A stretch of DNA of 64,000 nt from Manduca sexta (taxonomy: Eukaryota; Arthropoda; Insecta; Lepidoptera; Sphingidae). The notes under the pieces are model-generated. The model saw nothing but the letters and a program-made list of their open reading frames with translations. It ran no database searches and was not told the origin of the DNA. A program made the position numbers and the translations under genes. The first letter of the stretch is position 1, and every line of letters begins with the position of its first letter. The DNA is taken from contig NC_051123.1 in the NCBI RefSeq assembly GCF_014839805.1, positions 13,064,727 to 13,128,726 of the forward strand, read 5' to 3'. Shown here one piece after another: positions 43,901-51,064 of the stretch.

Positions 43901-45743
43901 AGGGTTCCGAAGATGTCACATCTGTTTGATCATGTGAAGCTACCGGTGCATGTAGAACACTTGTGTGTACTGAACTGACTGTGTCAAATCCTCGTGTAGG
44001 ACTGTAAGTGCATTTATGTACGGTTTGAAGAATCGGTCTCCAAGTAGTCGACAACGTCCAGCCTACGTCACGATTGAAATTCGGACGTTTGTTTATTTCT
44101 ATGGCCTCACGTATTTTACGCGGGCCGAAAGACTTTTCTATAGCCAATACTTTGGTCTTGTCAAAACGGATGTAATGGGAAACGTCCGAATCCAATGCAT
44201 GCTCGGCGATCGCAGAGCCGTTCCTGTCCAATTTCTTCAAACACCGAATGTGTTCAGTCAATCTAGTAGCCACGTTGCGTCCTGTTTCACCTATGTAGCT
44301 TCTGCCACAGTCGCATGGCACCATGTATACACCCGGCACATTCAGTGGGTCACTGTCCTTAGGAGAGCGCATTAAATTCCTTATCTTCGCAAAGGGCCGG
44401 AAAATGGTCTTAATGTTGTATTGCCGGCGTAGTAAATGACCTATTTTGTCTGTAATGCTTTTAACGAAGGGTAGAAATGCTAGCGCTCTATCCACAGACG
44501 TACCGCGTTCTGCTGTTTTGATCAAACAGATGTGACATCTTCGGAACCCTCTGAACCACCCCCACCCCAATCTTAGAGCCGTGCTTTACGTGCCGCTAGG
44601 CGGGCGGCGGCGCGGGCGTGGCTGGCTGACAGTGATCGAGAGGTCTCCGCGACGCGACGTCCTCTTAGCACTCGCCCCTGAGGATGACCTACTTAATAGG
44701 TCGAAACTGGTCGGCGATTCCGACTACTTTTGATACGTGAGTAAAACCGTGTTGTTTTCGACTAATTTAATATGTCTAGCGTAAGTTTTAATAATATTAT
44801 AGCATATTTTCGCCTTTAAATTGATTTTATGTCTTGTTTAATTGGGTTTCGTTTTGTTAAGTAATTAATTTCGTCGGTTGAAAGGTTAGCCTTGCACCAT
44901 TTGATATAGTTTCATGTTAGACGTCCCTTTTTACAATCCTATACTTAACGAATGCTAAAAAAAACTATCCCTCCTTCAAAAAAATTTTACTTGGAACATC
45001 ATATTAACGATAATAAAAAAAAACTGTTACTAGGACGACCTAGTAACAGTTTTTTTTTTATTTATTCAAGGATCGCCAACACCAAACACACAAAAATTAG
45101 TAATGAGTGTATCAATGAATAATGAATGAAACCTCCTAGCCCAATTTTCGGCTACGGCGGCCAATCGCAACGTATATCAGGCAGGTACACATGCATCTCT
45201 GTTCCTGCACTCTCATGAGTTCGGTGAGACGGCAATCTAACATGATCGGAGAGAGATCAGGTGCAGGATCAACGGCTTTACATGCCTTCTGAGGGACGGG
45301 AGTATCACACCGCCAACTTCCTGACTCCGAGCTGTGACTCAGTACCTAATGTTTCGAGATGGAAAAACCCAGTCACAATTATTTTGGCCCGACTCGGGAT
45401 TCAAACCCAGGACCTCTGCGCGGTAGCTGTGCTTGTACCGTGTACAATTACAACTACGCCACCGAGGCAGTAATTCTTTTTTTCCTATATTTATTTATTC
45501 AATTATCTTGATAAGTTTAAATCTATACATACTGATATTATAAGAACTTTGTGAGTTGGTAGCGACTAATCTCCGGAACTACTGGTGCTACTTCTTTATC
45601 CTGGGAAAATATTTATTCCGGAAAATCTTTCTCACGCAGGCGGAGCTGCGATCAAAGGCTAGTTATAAATATAAATGAAATACTTACTCTAACATGCCGT
45701 ATTCGGCTAGGAATTTATCTAAATCTTCAATATAGTCAGACAT
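25819..45743 (-). CDS. p53: p53-family transcription factor, complete coding sequence in 7 exons
   Basis: A tumour-suppressor-type, sequence-specific nuclear DNA-binding factor for stress and DNA-damage responses. Exons: 45743-45688, 43568-42887, 31531-31439, 31128-30942, 27920-27701, 27591-27321, 25995-25819. All junctions are GT/AG and phases agree; 1686 bases give 561 residues. Layout: acidic N-terminus (1-34), proline-rich 14-mer repeats (about 37-237), DNA-binding domain (about 247-435), basic NLS SRRKRPR (456-462), helical C-terminus (504-561). The domain holds RAMPVF, zinc ligands C329, H332, C390 and C394 (TCKSH; KCTKKC), IIFTLED and PFRD. The vertebrate R248 position reads H, and R273 appears to be Q. 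There is no stop or frameshift. Homology is by motif reading; an insect p53 is the only family I find fitting. Confidence 0.93.
26162..26460 (-). repeat. tRNA-headed SINE (type B) in p53 intron 6
   Basis: Head at the right: GATTGCCTCGGTGGCGTAGT and GGGTTCGAGTCCTGGG. Its body differs from type A and includes GGAAGTTGGAGATGTGGTAC and a CTCTCTCCGGTCATGTCGGA stretch. A second copy is at 45131-45472. Confidence 0.8.
26531..27086. mobile_element. PIF/Harbinger-type remnant in p53 intron 6
   Basis: Exact inverted 15-mers CCTCGAAAATTCCTC (26531-26545) and GAGGAATTTTCGAGG (27072-27086). Between them 26800-26950 (+) reads YLERRYFRDAKNPIEYSEDI then EFQRRYRFRKDTIVDFITKY, which resembles the N-terminal part of Harbinger (HARBI1-like) transposases. 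The DDE part is missing. The element borders are inferred from the repeats. Confidence 0.6.
27321..27591 (-). CDS. p53: p53 exon 6: end of DNA-binding domain, NLS, serine-rich linker
   Basis: Acceptor GGGATGCAG at 27592. It encodes GNAYARHVMGLQSCSSPFRD (C427, R432, D433 align with C275, R280, D281 of human p53), a basic NLS, and a Ser/Glu-rich run. The donor is CCG|GTAATT (27320). If not spliced there, the frame continues nine more residues to TAA at 27291, giving a shorter C-terminus. Confidence 0.85.
27701..27920 (-). CDS. p53: p53 exon 5: core of the DNA-binding domain
   Basis: Acceptor TTGTCTTAG; donor ATGTG|GTGCGT. It encodes GEVLAKSVLHSYQPGP, then NPQSWFSIVVPATGTQIQHI, then YEMKCTKKCFRKMIHRDIEI and IFTLEDM. 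C390/C394 correspond to C238/C242 of human p53. M-I-H-R-D replaces the vertebrate M-N-R-R-P, so the first minor-groove arginine position is His. Confidence 0.92.
28052..28840. other. p53 intron 4, no recognised element
   Basis: AT-rich with a GC-rich patch at 28560-28720. No coding evidence. Confidence 0.5.
28841..29225. repeat. DNA-transposon end with a 20-bp hairpin
   Basis: Arms TATTTGAAAAATACCAGTAA (29144-29163) and its exact complement (29196-29215), then ACCCTGTATA, the same terminal word as the TIR elements at 18811-20187 and 12882-15864. The preceding 300 bp loosely resemble 19815-20060. The left end was not found. Confidence 0.5.
29235..29960. repeat. GC-rich LINE-leader-like repeat in p53 intron 4
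   Basis: The first 320 bp match 23495-23860. Around 29685-29720 the minus strand reads CTACCTGTCGTAAGAGGCGA, a phrase typical of lepidopteran LINE 5' UTRs. Several open frames overlap on both strands, reflecting high GC rather than a gene. Confidence 0.5.
30450..30935. repeat. repeat debris next to p53 exon 4
   Basis: 30540-30680 is a GC-rich leader-like fragment with CCGCCATAGTGGCCCACGTA. A G14 run follows at about 30871-30884. Then GCGTTACGTACTACTTGAAC-GGCCCC (30903-30930) repeats the motif at 24937-24966. This end lies within about 10 bp of the exon 4 splice donor. Confidence 0.5.
30942..31128 (-). CDS. p53: p53 exon 4: DNA-binding domain with first zinc ligands
   Basis: Acceptor TTATTGACAG, donor GCCA|GTAAGT. 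It encodes FTRRFNLALVKPDLPFAVQF, KYGRLPGNEPMYVRAMPVFA and GKRVETCKSHYDKLRPA. RAMPVF plus C-x2-H (C329, H332) corresponds to RAMAIY and C176/H179 of human p53. Confidence 0.92.
31309..31415 (-). mobile_element. Helitron 3'-end fragment in p53 intron 3
   Basis: CTAG at 31309-31312 (preceded by A), then CTTTTGCTCGCGGCTTCGCC, the same terminal hairpin as 2644. The body is lost after about 100 bp, close to the exon 3 donor. Confidence 0.75.
31439..31531 (-). CDS. p53: p53 exon 3: start of the DNA-binding domain
   Basis: 93 bp, phase 0 at both ends (acceptor TTTTGTGCAG, donor ACT|GTAAGT). It encodes 31 residues: ILLGVPSKEPLQLLPFTVTV then LVPKRSPKHYT. The VPS...F.V pattern matches the first strand of the p53 domain. 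Confidence 0.88.
31532..32869. other. p53 intron 2, 3' part, no supported gene
   Basis: Mostly AT rich. A patch at 32350-32650 (+) reads pieces such as GINVPTVKGRFISWRIGKQN across several frames and may be a degraded transposon. No family assigned. Confidence 0.45.
32870..33170 (-). repeat. R1-clade LINE 3' UTR copy, heavily 5' truncated
   Basis: Matches the 3' UTR of the LINE at 8700-9010 in reverse: TTATCCCGCAACGAAATTAA, GGAAATATTAATTGTCCACT, TTTACAACTAGA. Only about 300 bp remain. Confidence 0.8.
33171..33943. other. no recognised feature (p53 intron 2)
   Basis: AT-rich; a short GC-rich stretch at 33290-33345. Confidence 0.5.
33944..34060 (+). repeat. partial copy of the TATACAGGGTCATTTTGACA MITE
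   Basis: TATAGGGTCATTTTTACATT, then GCGTTACTAAATGAAATCAC. No matching right end found. Confidence 0.7.
34061..35503. other. no recognised feature (p53 intron 2)
   Basis: AT-rich, no supported coding or repeats beyond possible continuation of the MITE to about 34240. Confidence 0.5.
35504..35534 (+). repeat. terminal-repeat-like motif, inverted partner at 39206-39236
   Basis: ATCGAGGATTTACTGCAAAA then ACCTGCTAA. Its inverse, with two changes, occurs at 39206-39236; a looser relative forms the TIRs at 41411/42054. Confidence 0.5.
36117..36578. mobile_element. hAT-type MITE with 8-bp target duplication
   Basis: Starts CAGGCTTGCCAACT and ends AGTTGGTAACCCTG, flanked on both sides by CTAGAATC (36109-36116 and 36579-36586). 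Internal repeats of AGGGCTATTTAGGG type. 462 bp without coding. Confidence 0.9.
36587..39040 (+). pseudogene. APE-type LINE remnant (ORF1 coiled coil and endonuclease), split by a Helitron
   Basis: 36690-36840 reads EEVTQALRTMTTKLQK and VSSFEQSLTLFNTCYEDLKK, a coiled-coil ORF1 of the type found in jockey/CR1-like LINEs. 37731-38062 reads LAICTVYLPPPVKPIE, then DGIVLLGDFNLPFIKW (the GDFN motif of APE endonucleases) and NEDDRTLDLAIST. After the Helitron the frame resumes at 38957 with NLDHGHPPFILTLPEIDVKY. Frameshifts are present and the RT is missing. The two ORF pieces belonging to one element is an inference from order and spacing. Confidence 0.6.
38070..38913 (-). mobile_element. non-autonomous Helitron, copy 2 of the 9354-10337 family
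   Basis: Minus-strand TCTATACTTATACTTATAAT start and GCGAGCGGAAGCTAG end, flanked by A (38069) and T (38914). Followed by a TAGA repeat. Lacks about 150 bp present in copy 1. TAGTACAATTATAT occurs on both sides (38049-38062 and 38943-38956). Confidence 0.88.
39165..39488 (-). other. unrecognised 107-codon open frame
   Basis: Open from ATG 39488 to the stop at 39165, reading VQKDVIVLYSRFVSYQYRLD and, near the end, IKDLLRKPAKCSEDRFELLK. I recognise no domain. Its 3' part overlaps the terminal-repeat-like motif at 39206-39236, so it may belong to a transposon rather than a gene. Confidence 0.25.
39596..39971. mobile_element. pogo/Tigger-type TIR element
   Basis: TACAATATGGCCTCAATAAT-CCGAAC at the left and GTTCGGAGTATCGAGGCTCT-ATTGTA at the right form imperfect TIRs with TA borders; GAGCCTCGATAxTCCGAAC ends are typical of pogo/Tigger. 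A short coding scrap (PEEWADEVDILIPE) follows the left TIR. Confidence 0.7.
40517..40828 (-). repeat. tRNA-related SINE (type C)
   Basis: Reads from the right AGCGGCGATAGCCTAGTTGG, CTGCCGAGACGAATGTCCGC, then GAAGGAAAACATCGTGAGGA and the end CCGTGCTCAACAGTGGGACA. A plus-strand copy is at 55927-56223. Confidence 0.85.
41411..42054. mobile_element. outer MITE with perfect 27-bp TIRs, host of a nested MITE
   Basis: ATATCGTCGGTTTACTGCAA-GAACTCA at 41411-41437 and its exact complement at 42028-42054. The element at 41509-41903 lies inside. Without the insert this element is about 250 bp. Confidence 0.85.
41509..41903. mobile_element. MITE copy 2 (ATAATAGGG family), nested
   Basis: Ends ATAATAGGGGACCGG and CCGGTACCCTATTAT (14 of 15). 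Contains TGACGTCA at 41719-41726. Closely resembles copy 3 (61374-61768) in reverse. Confidence 0.88.
42055..42886. other. p53 intron 2, first part, no recognised feature
   Basis: AT-rich; CTATCTGCGTTT and similar words only. No coding support. Confidence 0.5.
42887..43568 (-). CDS. p53: p53 exon 2: second acidic patch and proline-rich 14-mer repeats
   Basis: Acceptor GATTTGTAG at 43569; first base completes the GA|C codon from exon 1. It encodes SPSGFDSFSELGEMLAMNEQ, then 14 repeats of the type MPPPMQQHAAPELV, then QPAPRTP before donor CCC|GTGAGT. 682 bp, leaving phase 0. Both other strands and frames are also open because the repeat unit is 42 bp and in frame; those are shadows. Proline-rich segments between the activation and DNA-binding domains are known in p53, but not, to my knowledge, as a repeat this regular. 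Confidence 0.9.
42908..43489 (-). repeat. 42-bp coding minisatellite, 14 units
   Basis: Unit of 42 bp = 14 residues. Unit 3 is one codon shorter (MPPRRQHAAPELV). Units 7 and 11 carry LRQQ...VLV, units 9 and 12 carry PPSMQQ; the remainder are near identical. Confidence 0.95.
43686..44765 (-). mobile_element. Penelope-like element fragment with 247-bp inverted arms
   Basis: Arms 43686-43932 and 44519-44765 have the same length and are nearly identical in inverted orientation. The centre encodes a GIY-YIG endonuclease on the minus strand. Penelope-like elements carry RT then GIY-YIG and are known for repeats in either orientation. The RT is missing. The arms contain CTGAGGATGACC...GGTCGAAAC, resembling the hammerhead-related core reported in such repeats. 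It lies in p53 intron 1. Confidence 0.85.
43875..44570 (-). pseudogene. Penelope-like GIY-YIG endonuclease (C-terminal part of pol)
   Basis: 231 open codons from ATG 44570 to the stop at 43875. Residues about 78-100 read VPGVYMVPCDCGRSYIGETG then RNVATRLTEH, the GIY-YIG signature with its conserved R and H. Residues 132-165 read FDKTKVLAIEKSFGPRKIRE then AIEINKRPNFNRDVG, containing the expected glutamate. The first and last parts of the frame run through the inverted arms, so termini are artefacts. With no RT this cannot mobilise itself. Confidence 0.8.
45015..45058. repeat. perfect 20-bp palindrome
   Basis: AAAAAAAAACTGTTACTAGG, loop ACGA, then its exact complement. A Pol III-like T run closes it. 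Role unknown. Confidence 0.85.
45131..45472 (-). repeat. tRNA-headed SINE (type B) in p53 intron 1
   Basis: ACTGCCTCGGTGGCGTAGTT head at the right; body shares CTGACTCCGAGCTG, GGAGAGAGATCAGG and GTTCGGTGAGACGGCAAT with the copy at 26162-26460. Confidence 0.8.
45522..45662 (+). mobile_element. 141-bp mini-Helitron beside p53 exon 1
   Basis: TCTATACATACTGATATTAT after A (45521), ending CACGCAGGCGGAGCTGCGAT-CAAAGGCTAG before T (45663). Contains the ATCCTGGGAAAATATTTATT phrase of lepidopteran Helitron tails. Ends 25 bp from the exon 1 donor. Confidence 0.75.
45688..45743 (-). CDS. p53: p53 exon 1 (first coding exon)
   Basis: ATG 45743 to donor TTAGA|GTAAGT (45687). It encodes MSDYIEDLDKFLAEYGML plus two bases of Asp19. 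F11, Y15 and L18 have the i, i+4, i+7 spacing of F19, W23 and L26 in human p53; Y4, L8 and F11 share that spacing. The 5' leader reaches an acceptor CAG at 45769-45771, so at least one upstream noncoding exon exists. A possible candidate lies at about 47395-47204 (donor GTAAGC at 47203), unproven. Confidence 0.85.
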
Positions 45744-46541
45744 CTTTGTGGTTTCTTGTGATTTTTACCTGAAAATAATAAATCAATTTAATTATAAACC
45801 TCTTTGAGATTCTTAAAAATAACAACGCAATACTAATCGCCACGTTAGGGCAGGTTGCGTTCTCGGCTTTTGTATGCCTGTGGCCGTAGGGCATGCAATC
45901 CGAAATTACGTAAAGGACATTGTTCTGTGCCCATACATAATTCGCCCTGGAACCAACAGTAATGGAAAAATGTTTATAATATTTAGAATCATTAATAAAT
46001 TCTCATGACATATTATTTATAAAACGGACAAGCTGGGATATCGCATTAATCCAAAAAAACGATGAGATTTTGAGGTTATAATTGATAGTAAACATTGAAA
46101 ACTTTTCAGTGTTCAAAGTAGATTTATAGTCCTATCATTTACGCTTTAAATATGCTTTTTATTGATAATATAAGTACTTATCTAATATACATAAGCCCTA
46201 AAGATTCTAAGATCCTTCTATGTAGGTATCTGATTATTTTTTACTTAAATCAGGCTATTTTAAGACTTGATTCATATAATTTTAATAAGTAAAAAGGTAC
46301 CTAATTATGTAGTTATAGTATTAACATCCTCTAAGAGTACCCTTCAGAATTTGTGTATTTTCTATATATACGTACGTATTGCTCGAAGAGACAGATAGAG
46401 GCGCACTGTTGAGCATTCACGCTTCATCAGAAGCATGGCATATTTTACACTTTTGGTAGACTCTTAGGGCATGTAGGATTAAATTAAACAAATAAAAATA
46501 TTTTCGGTTCATATTATTTATTTCCTCATCACCTACATTGT

Positions 46542-46875
46542 TTAATAAAATATTATCTGAGTATTGTGCAGGAGGGTTGTTGTTATGGTATTATTTATCA
46601 ATTCAGTTTTGCCAATCACCATATTAGTTAAATGAATATAATCTTTCATTATATGTACCTCCAATGGTGCCAGTCTTTCTAAAATGATATTTCTGCTATA
46701 AACATGATGTGGAGTATTTGTCCTTAATGAAATTATTTGGTGTGAGTCCGAGTCCGGAGTTCCAACAATCTATTACAGAGCACGCAGCTTCTACTAACAT
46801 TTTTACAGCTGAAGTATGTATAGGCTCTTGGGCCGTGGTCCAACATGTTGTACATATAAGATCAAGGGCTACAAC
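46542..46875 (-). CDS. terminal exon of an unidentified small gene
   Basis: Acceptor with a T-run and CAG at 46876. The frame in phase with the exon at 54489-54638 encodes 59 residues, VVALDLICTTCWTTAQEPIH through NNFIKDKYSTSCL, and stops at 46696. The next frame stays open to TAA at 46542 (VGTPDSDSHQIISLRTNTPH, VHIMKDYIHLTNMVIG), suggesting a longer ancestral protein and a frameshift, or chance. AATAAA follows at 46517-46522. I do not recognise the product. Confidence 0.4.
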
Positions 46876-49269
46876 CTGAAAAAAAAAACAAACAAATACA
46901 TTATGCTCAAATTAGAATGGTAATATATTAATATTGTGTCACACGGAAAGCAGATTTATGTATTCAAATCTTCCAGCTGAATTAAATGTAAGAAACCTTC
47001 AAGCATATGACACACATTTTTTAATCAATAATATACTTGCTAGTTTGCTCTTAAGTTGCCACAGCCACATGCTAAAGTGTGTAGTAGGTAGCATACAGAC
47101 TCTGGTCGCTGTCTCCACGCAGTTACCAAGAACAGGAACTGAGGAGCGAACTAGAAGTTTGGCGGCAGTTTAAACTTGTACGATTAAAGAAAAATGTGCT
47201 TACTAAACGAGGCGCTGTCCATTGTTGTATACAATGGCGAATCTGCTCGTTCTCCAACACCATGGTCCCGCCAGCAGAGCCAAATTAATGCAGAAAGCAA
47301 TTTCCATTTCGTATCCGTTATCAATGCCATGTAAATTGTTACATCAGTTCACAAAGCCCAGAAATCTCAGCCAGTGTATGTCGATATCGTAATTAATCGC
47401 ACAGAGTCTTTATAATAGCCGAATCGTCAATGATATAGTGAGAGTCAGAGAATTATAATATATTATATGGAAAGTGACAGTCTAGTTTATTTGTCTCTGA
47501 TGAGTGAAGTGTGAGTGACATTAAATTGAATTGAACAATGAAGTAAGAATTAGGGATACTACTCGACTAGATTCTGGATCGATTATATAGATCATTTATA
47601 CAAAAATCGATTTTATTCAACATAGCGTTATTTTTATTCGGAAAAATATTTAGTGGGACCCTTATCCCGGAAAATCTTTCACACGGGCGGATCCGATAGT
47701 AATTTAATACTTTTTATATGTATAATTCATAAATATTTTGTACGCCAGAAAAATAAATGTTCGCATAATATATTATGCTCTGCTATCTGTACGAAGCTAG
47801 GGCGGGTCGCTAATATAGAATCTAAATAAACAAAGTAACTCAATATGAATTAAAAACTAAAAAAAAACTTTTTTCATAGACGACTTGATCTATAAGCAAT
47901 TTATTCCTAAAACTAACTACTTATTTATTTGAGACGCATCCACTGCTCGATTAAACATTATTATAATAATTAAAGAACATATCGCCTCACAAATCGAATA
48001 TATTAAAATGATTCAATAATTAATTATCGGTAATTAGATTTATCGTTTTGTCAAACCGATACATCTCTATACACAATTAGTTGGAAACATGTCGGCGACT
48101 TTGACTTTAAGTCGTTACAATACTTTTATATATTCATTTTGGATGTAGCAGCTTGTCCGTTTTATACACATAATTGCAAATAATATAAAAAAATACATAA
48201 ATAATTATGGTGTTAGTCACCCCTTTGTTGGTTCTGGGGCCGTTTTCGACAATGTCCTTTGGAATCTCGAAACAAATTTATCCATATTTCAATTCCAAAA
48301 TTTAGAAACATCATATCAGAATTCTGATATCTAAGGACCGGCTTATATGCAACATTAAATGATAAGTTTTAGGACTACGAATTCGGAACGAATACTTAGT
48401 TCTTGAAAACATTCTCCACGCTCGTACACTGAGTATGTGATAATTTACAAATTTTAGATTCTAATATTATTACTGGGTAAGTTTGCGAAATTGGTTGTTT
48501 GTTGTCTAATAAAACAAGCAGAAACAGTGGGTCAGCTTTGCTTGGAATTTGGCAACGGGTAAACATATTTACTATCTTACAATATTTGGATATTTTCCTA
48601 TTATGGCGATATGAATTGTTACAGCTTTTTAATATGGCTAGCGTATTATTATAAGTTACATTCTAACTTGTTTATCCCTGAGTATATAATGGAACCTTTA
48701 TGCCGGGATAGGTACTACACAAGGGTGAAACCATGAGCAAAACTTATTACTTATATTTATAATAAGGTAAACGAAATAAATAGACATTCATCTATTCAAT
48801 GAGAATGCAACGGGCGTGAAAAAAAGTAAGTAGATTGACAACTTAAATGGTTGAGTTTTCGATTAGTTAACTTAAGTAAGTAGATTTTTAATATTTTTTT
48901 ACAAGAATAGTCATCAACGTAGAATTTCAATTTATGATACTAAACAACTTATTATTACTAATTAGTATTTAATACAAAATATTACGTTGTTGGGTTTGTG
49001 ATATAAAAAAAATCCCTTTTTTTATTACAATGTAAAATAATATGTATATAATCGTCAGTACCGGAATCAGTCTCAGAATTTCGGAGCTAGGTCACAAATA
49101 TCTGAATCAGCCCCGGAAATGAAACCTCCCATTGTAGCATGCCCTATGTGGCCCGTTATGTTTGGGAATTAGGAAACAATGGCAAGCCGGGTTCATTGCA
49201 AATTTAATTGTACACACATTTTACTAGGCTCAGTAAACAATTTGTTTTAGCATTCATTTACTGTTTTAG
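46876..49269. other. no supported gene
   Basis: AT-rich. 47640-47700 has a Helitron-tail-like phrase (TTATCCCGGAAAATC). 47200-47420 is moderately GC-rich and could hold a p53 5' exon. Nothing else recognised. Confidence 0.5.
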
Positions 49270-49515
49270 TATTCATAGACGTTTTTTATCTAAGGAAGGA
49301 GCAAAGCTGTGATAACAAGTCTGTTTTTCAGTGCTGTCGGCATGGCAGCCTTTGCAGTGCGTAAACATAGGGCTTGGATTGGCTAATATTGTTGTATCTC
49401 AATATTAGCCAATCACAACGACCTTATGTCTATTTCTCAATGACGTTGGGCACTGAGAAACAAACTTGTTATCACAGCATTACTCCGTCCTTAGATAAAA
49501 AAACGTCTATGAATA
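49270..49515. mobile_element. palindromic MITE, 246 bp
   Basis: TATTCATAGACGTTTTTTAT-CTAAGGA ends and their complement (TCCTTAGATAAAAAAACGTC-TATGAATA); pairing continues through GTGATAACAAG to a central GGCTAATATTG...CAATATTAGCC stem, so almost the whole unit folds back. Confidence 0.88.
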
Positions 49516-50017
49516 AGGCGTTAGTTATTAGATCTCCATACATTAGGTCCTAAAGAGGCTTACACATTCTACTCTCCTTTCTACCCATGTTGGGATTTCC
49601 TCCTTCGTCTCCTCTTCCTCATCATCCCTCCACTCGCTTCTCTATGGACGTTACATTTGCAAAGTCGGAGAGTTCACCAGTATGCCATTATCAAGAACAC
49701 CCGTGTGCAACTGCCACAGCACAAAAAAAAATTACGTCGTTTTTCGTTTCGTGTTAGTGATTACTGAGACATTGTATTATATACACTATCAATACAACAA
49801 AATATGAATGCAAATATGTGTTATAAATGGGTGAAATATGCACAATTAAAATTAATTTTATTTTTACAATAACCAATTGTTAATTTTAGACTTAGAAACT
49901 CTGATGTTGCTGCTTTTAAAATCATTTTAAGGTATAAACTACAGTACATGATACACAATAAAGAGATAAATTACAATGGTTTTCTTTTTATTGCTGTTTA
50001 AAGCAACTGCTCTAAAC

Positions 50018-50053
50018 TACGAGCATATAAATGAACTCATTTATATGCTCGTA
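50018..50053. repeat. perfect 17-bp palindrome
   Basis: TACGAGCATATAAATGA, loop AC, exact complement. A related phrase (ACGAGCCTATAAATGAACTG) occurs at 16418. Confidence 0.85.
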
Positions 50054-50129
50054 ACAGGTAATAAAAGAAATTTCCGTACGAGTGCACAATCCTCTCAAGA
50101 ATCATGAAATATAATAACTTATAGTACCC

Positions 50130-50423
50130 CTAGCAATAAGTAATAGCAAGCGAAATGGGCAGAACAGTCCACACAAGCAGCACCCGTTCTCGAGTGTCAC
50201 GCATGTGCCAGCCATCGGCCTCCTCAACTATATTGTAGGGAAGTGGCCGACCCGACACACGACGCCGCCGCAGGTACAGACAGTTACAGAATATATCATA
50301 CCCAAGTCGCTTATAGTGATATACCCAATGAAGAAAATAAAAAATCTGTAGGTATTCGATCGAATGACAATTCCAAAGCAAATCACACAGGAAACTTTGT
50401 AACGCGAGCGGGGCCGCGGGCAA
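50130..50423 (-). other. unrecognised open frame with a hydrophobic C-terminus
   Basis: 97 codons ending RRRRVSGRPLPYNIVEEADG, WHMRDTRERVLLVWTVLPIS, LAITYC. The last 18 residues could span a membrane. The antisense strand is also open over much of it, and a Helitron tail remnant (50402-50432) overlaps the 5' end. Not claimed as a gene. Confidence 0.2.
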
Positions 50424-50432
50424 AAGATCGTG
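50402..50432 (+). repeat. Helitron 3' hairpin remnant
   Basis: TAACGCGAGCGGGGCCGCGG-GCAAAAG, nearly identical to the end at 62841-62871, but ending GATC rather than CTAG. Confidence 0.7.
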
Positions 50433-50572
50433 TTAGGTATATAGTAAGTATAGTATGTAAAATGAACTGCAGTGAAATTAAATCATGCTATATTACGTAT
50501 TTCCACGCACTTTCTTTATTTTTCTACTAAAATATAAAGTATATAAGTGCAGCAAACCGCGCCTTGCTAAAA

Positions 50573-51064
50573 TCGCGTAATGATGTTCAGGAGTTCGCGT
50601 AATGATGTTCAGGAGTTCGCGTAATGATGTTCAGGAGTTAGCGTAATGATGTTCAGGAGTTCGCGTAATGATGTTCAGGAGTTAGCGTAATGATGTTCAG
50701 GAGTTCGCGTAATGATGTTCAGGAGTTCGCGTAATGATGTTCAGGAGTTCGCGTAATGATGTTCAGGAGTTCGCGTAATGATGTTCAGGAGTTCGCGTAA
50801 TGATGTTCAGGAGTTCGCGTAATGATGTTCAGGAGTTCGCGTAAAGATGTTCAGGAGTTCGCGTAATGATGTCCAGGAGTTCGCGTAATGATGTCCAGGA
50901 GTTCGTGTAATGATGTCCAGGAGTTCGCGTAATGATGTCCAGGAGTTCGCGTAATGATGTCCAGGAGTTCGCGTAATGATGTCCAGGAGTTCGCGTAATG
51001 ATGTCCAGAAGTTCGCGTAATGATGTCCAGAAGTTCGCGTAATGATGTCCAGAAGTTCGCGTAA
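50573..51064. repeat. 22-bp minisatellite, about 22 units
   Basis: Unit AGTTCGCGTAATGATGTTCAGG. The first dozen units carry GTTCAGG, the next block GTCCAGG, the last three GTCCAGAAG. The open frame read through it is a by-product. Confidence 0.95.

Noticed and set aside
50130..50423. Possible membrane protein C-terminus on the minus strand
   Set aside because: Antisense is open too, no acceptor with a good tract, and a Helitron remnant overlaps it. Kept only as an unexplained frame.
50573..51064. CRISPR-like array of 22-bp repeats
   Set aside because: Units are directly adjacent with no spacers and the genome is eukaryotic; it is a minisatellite.
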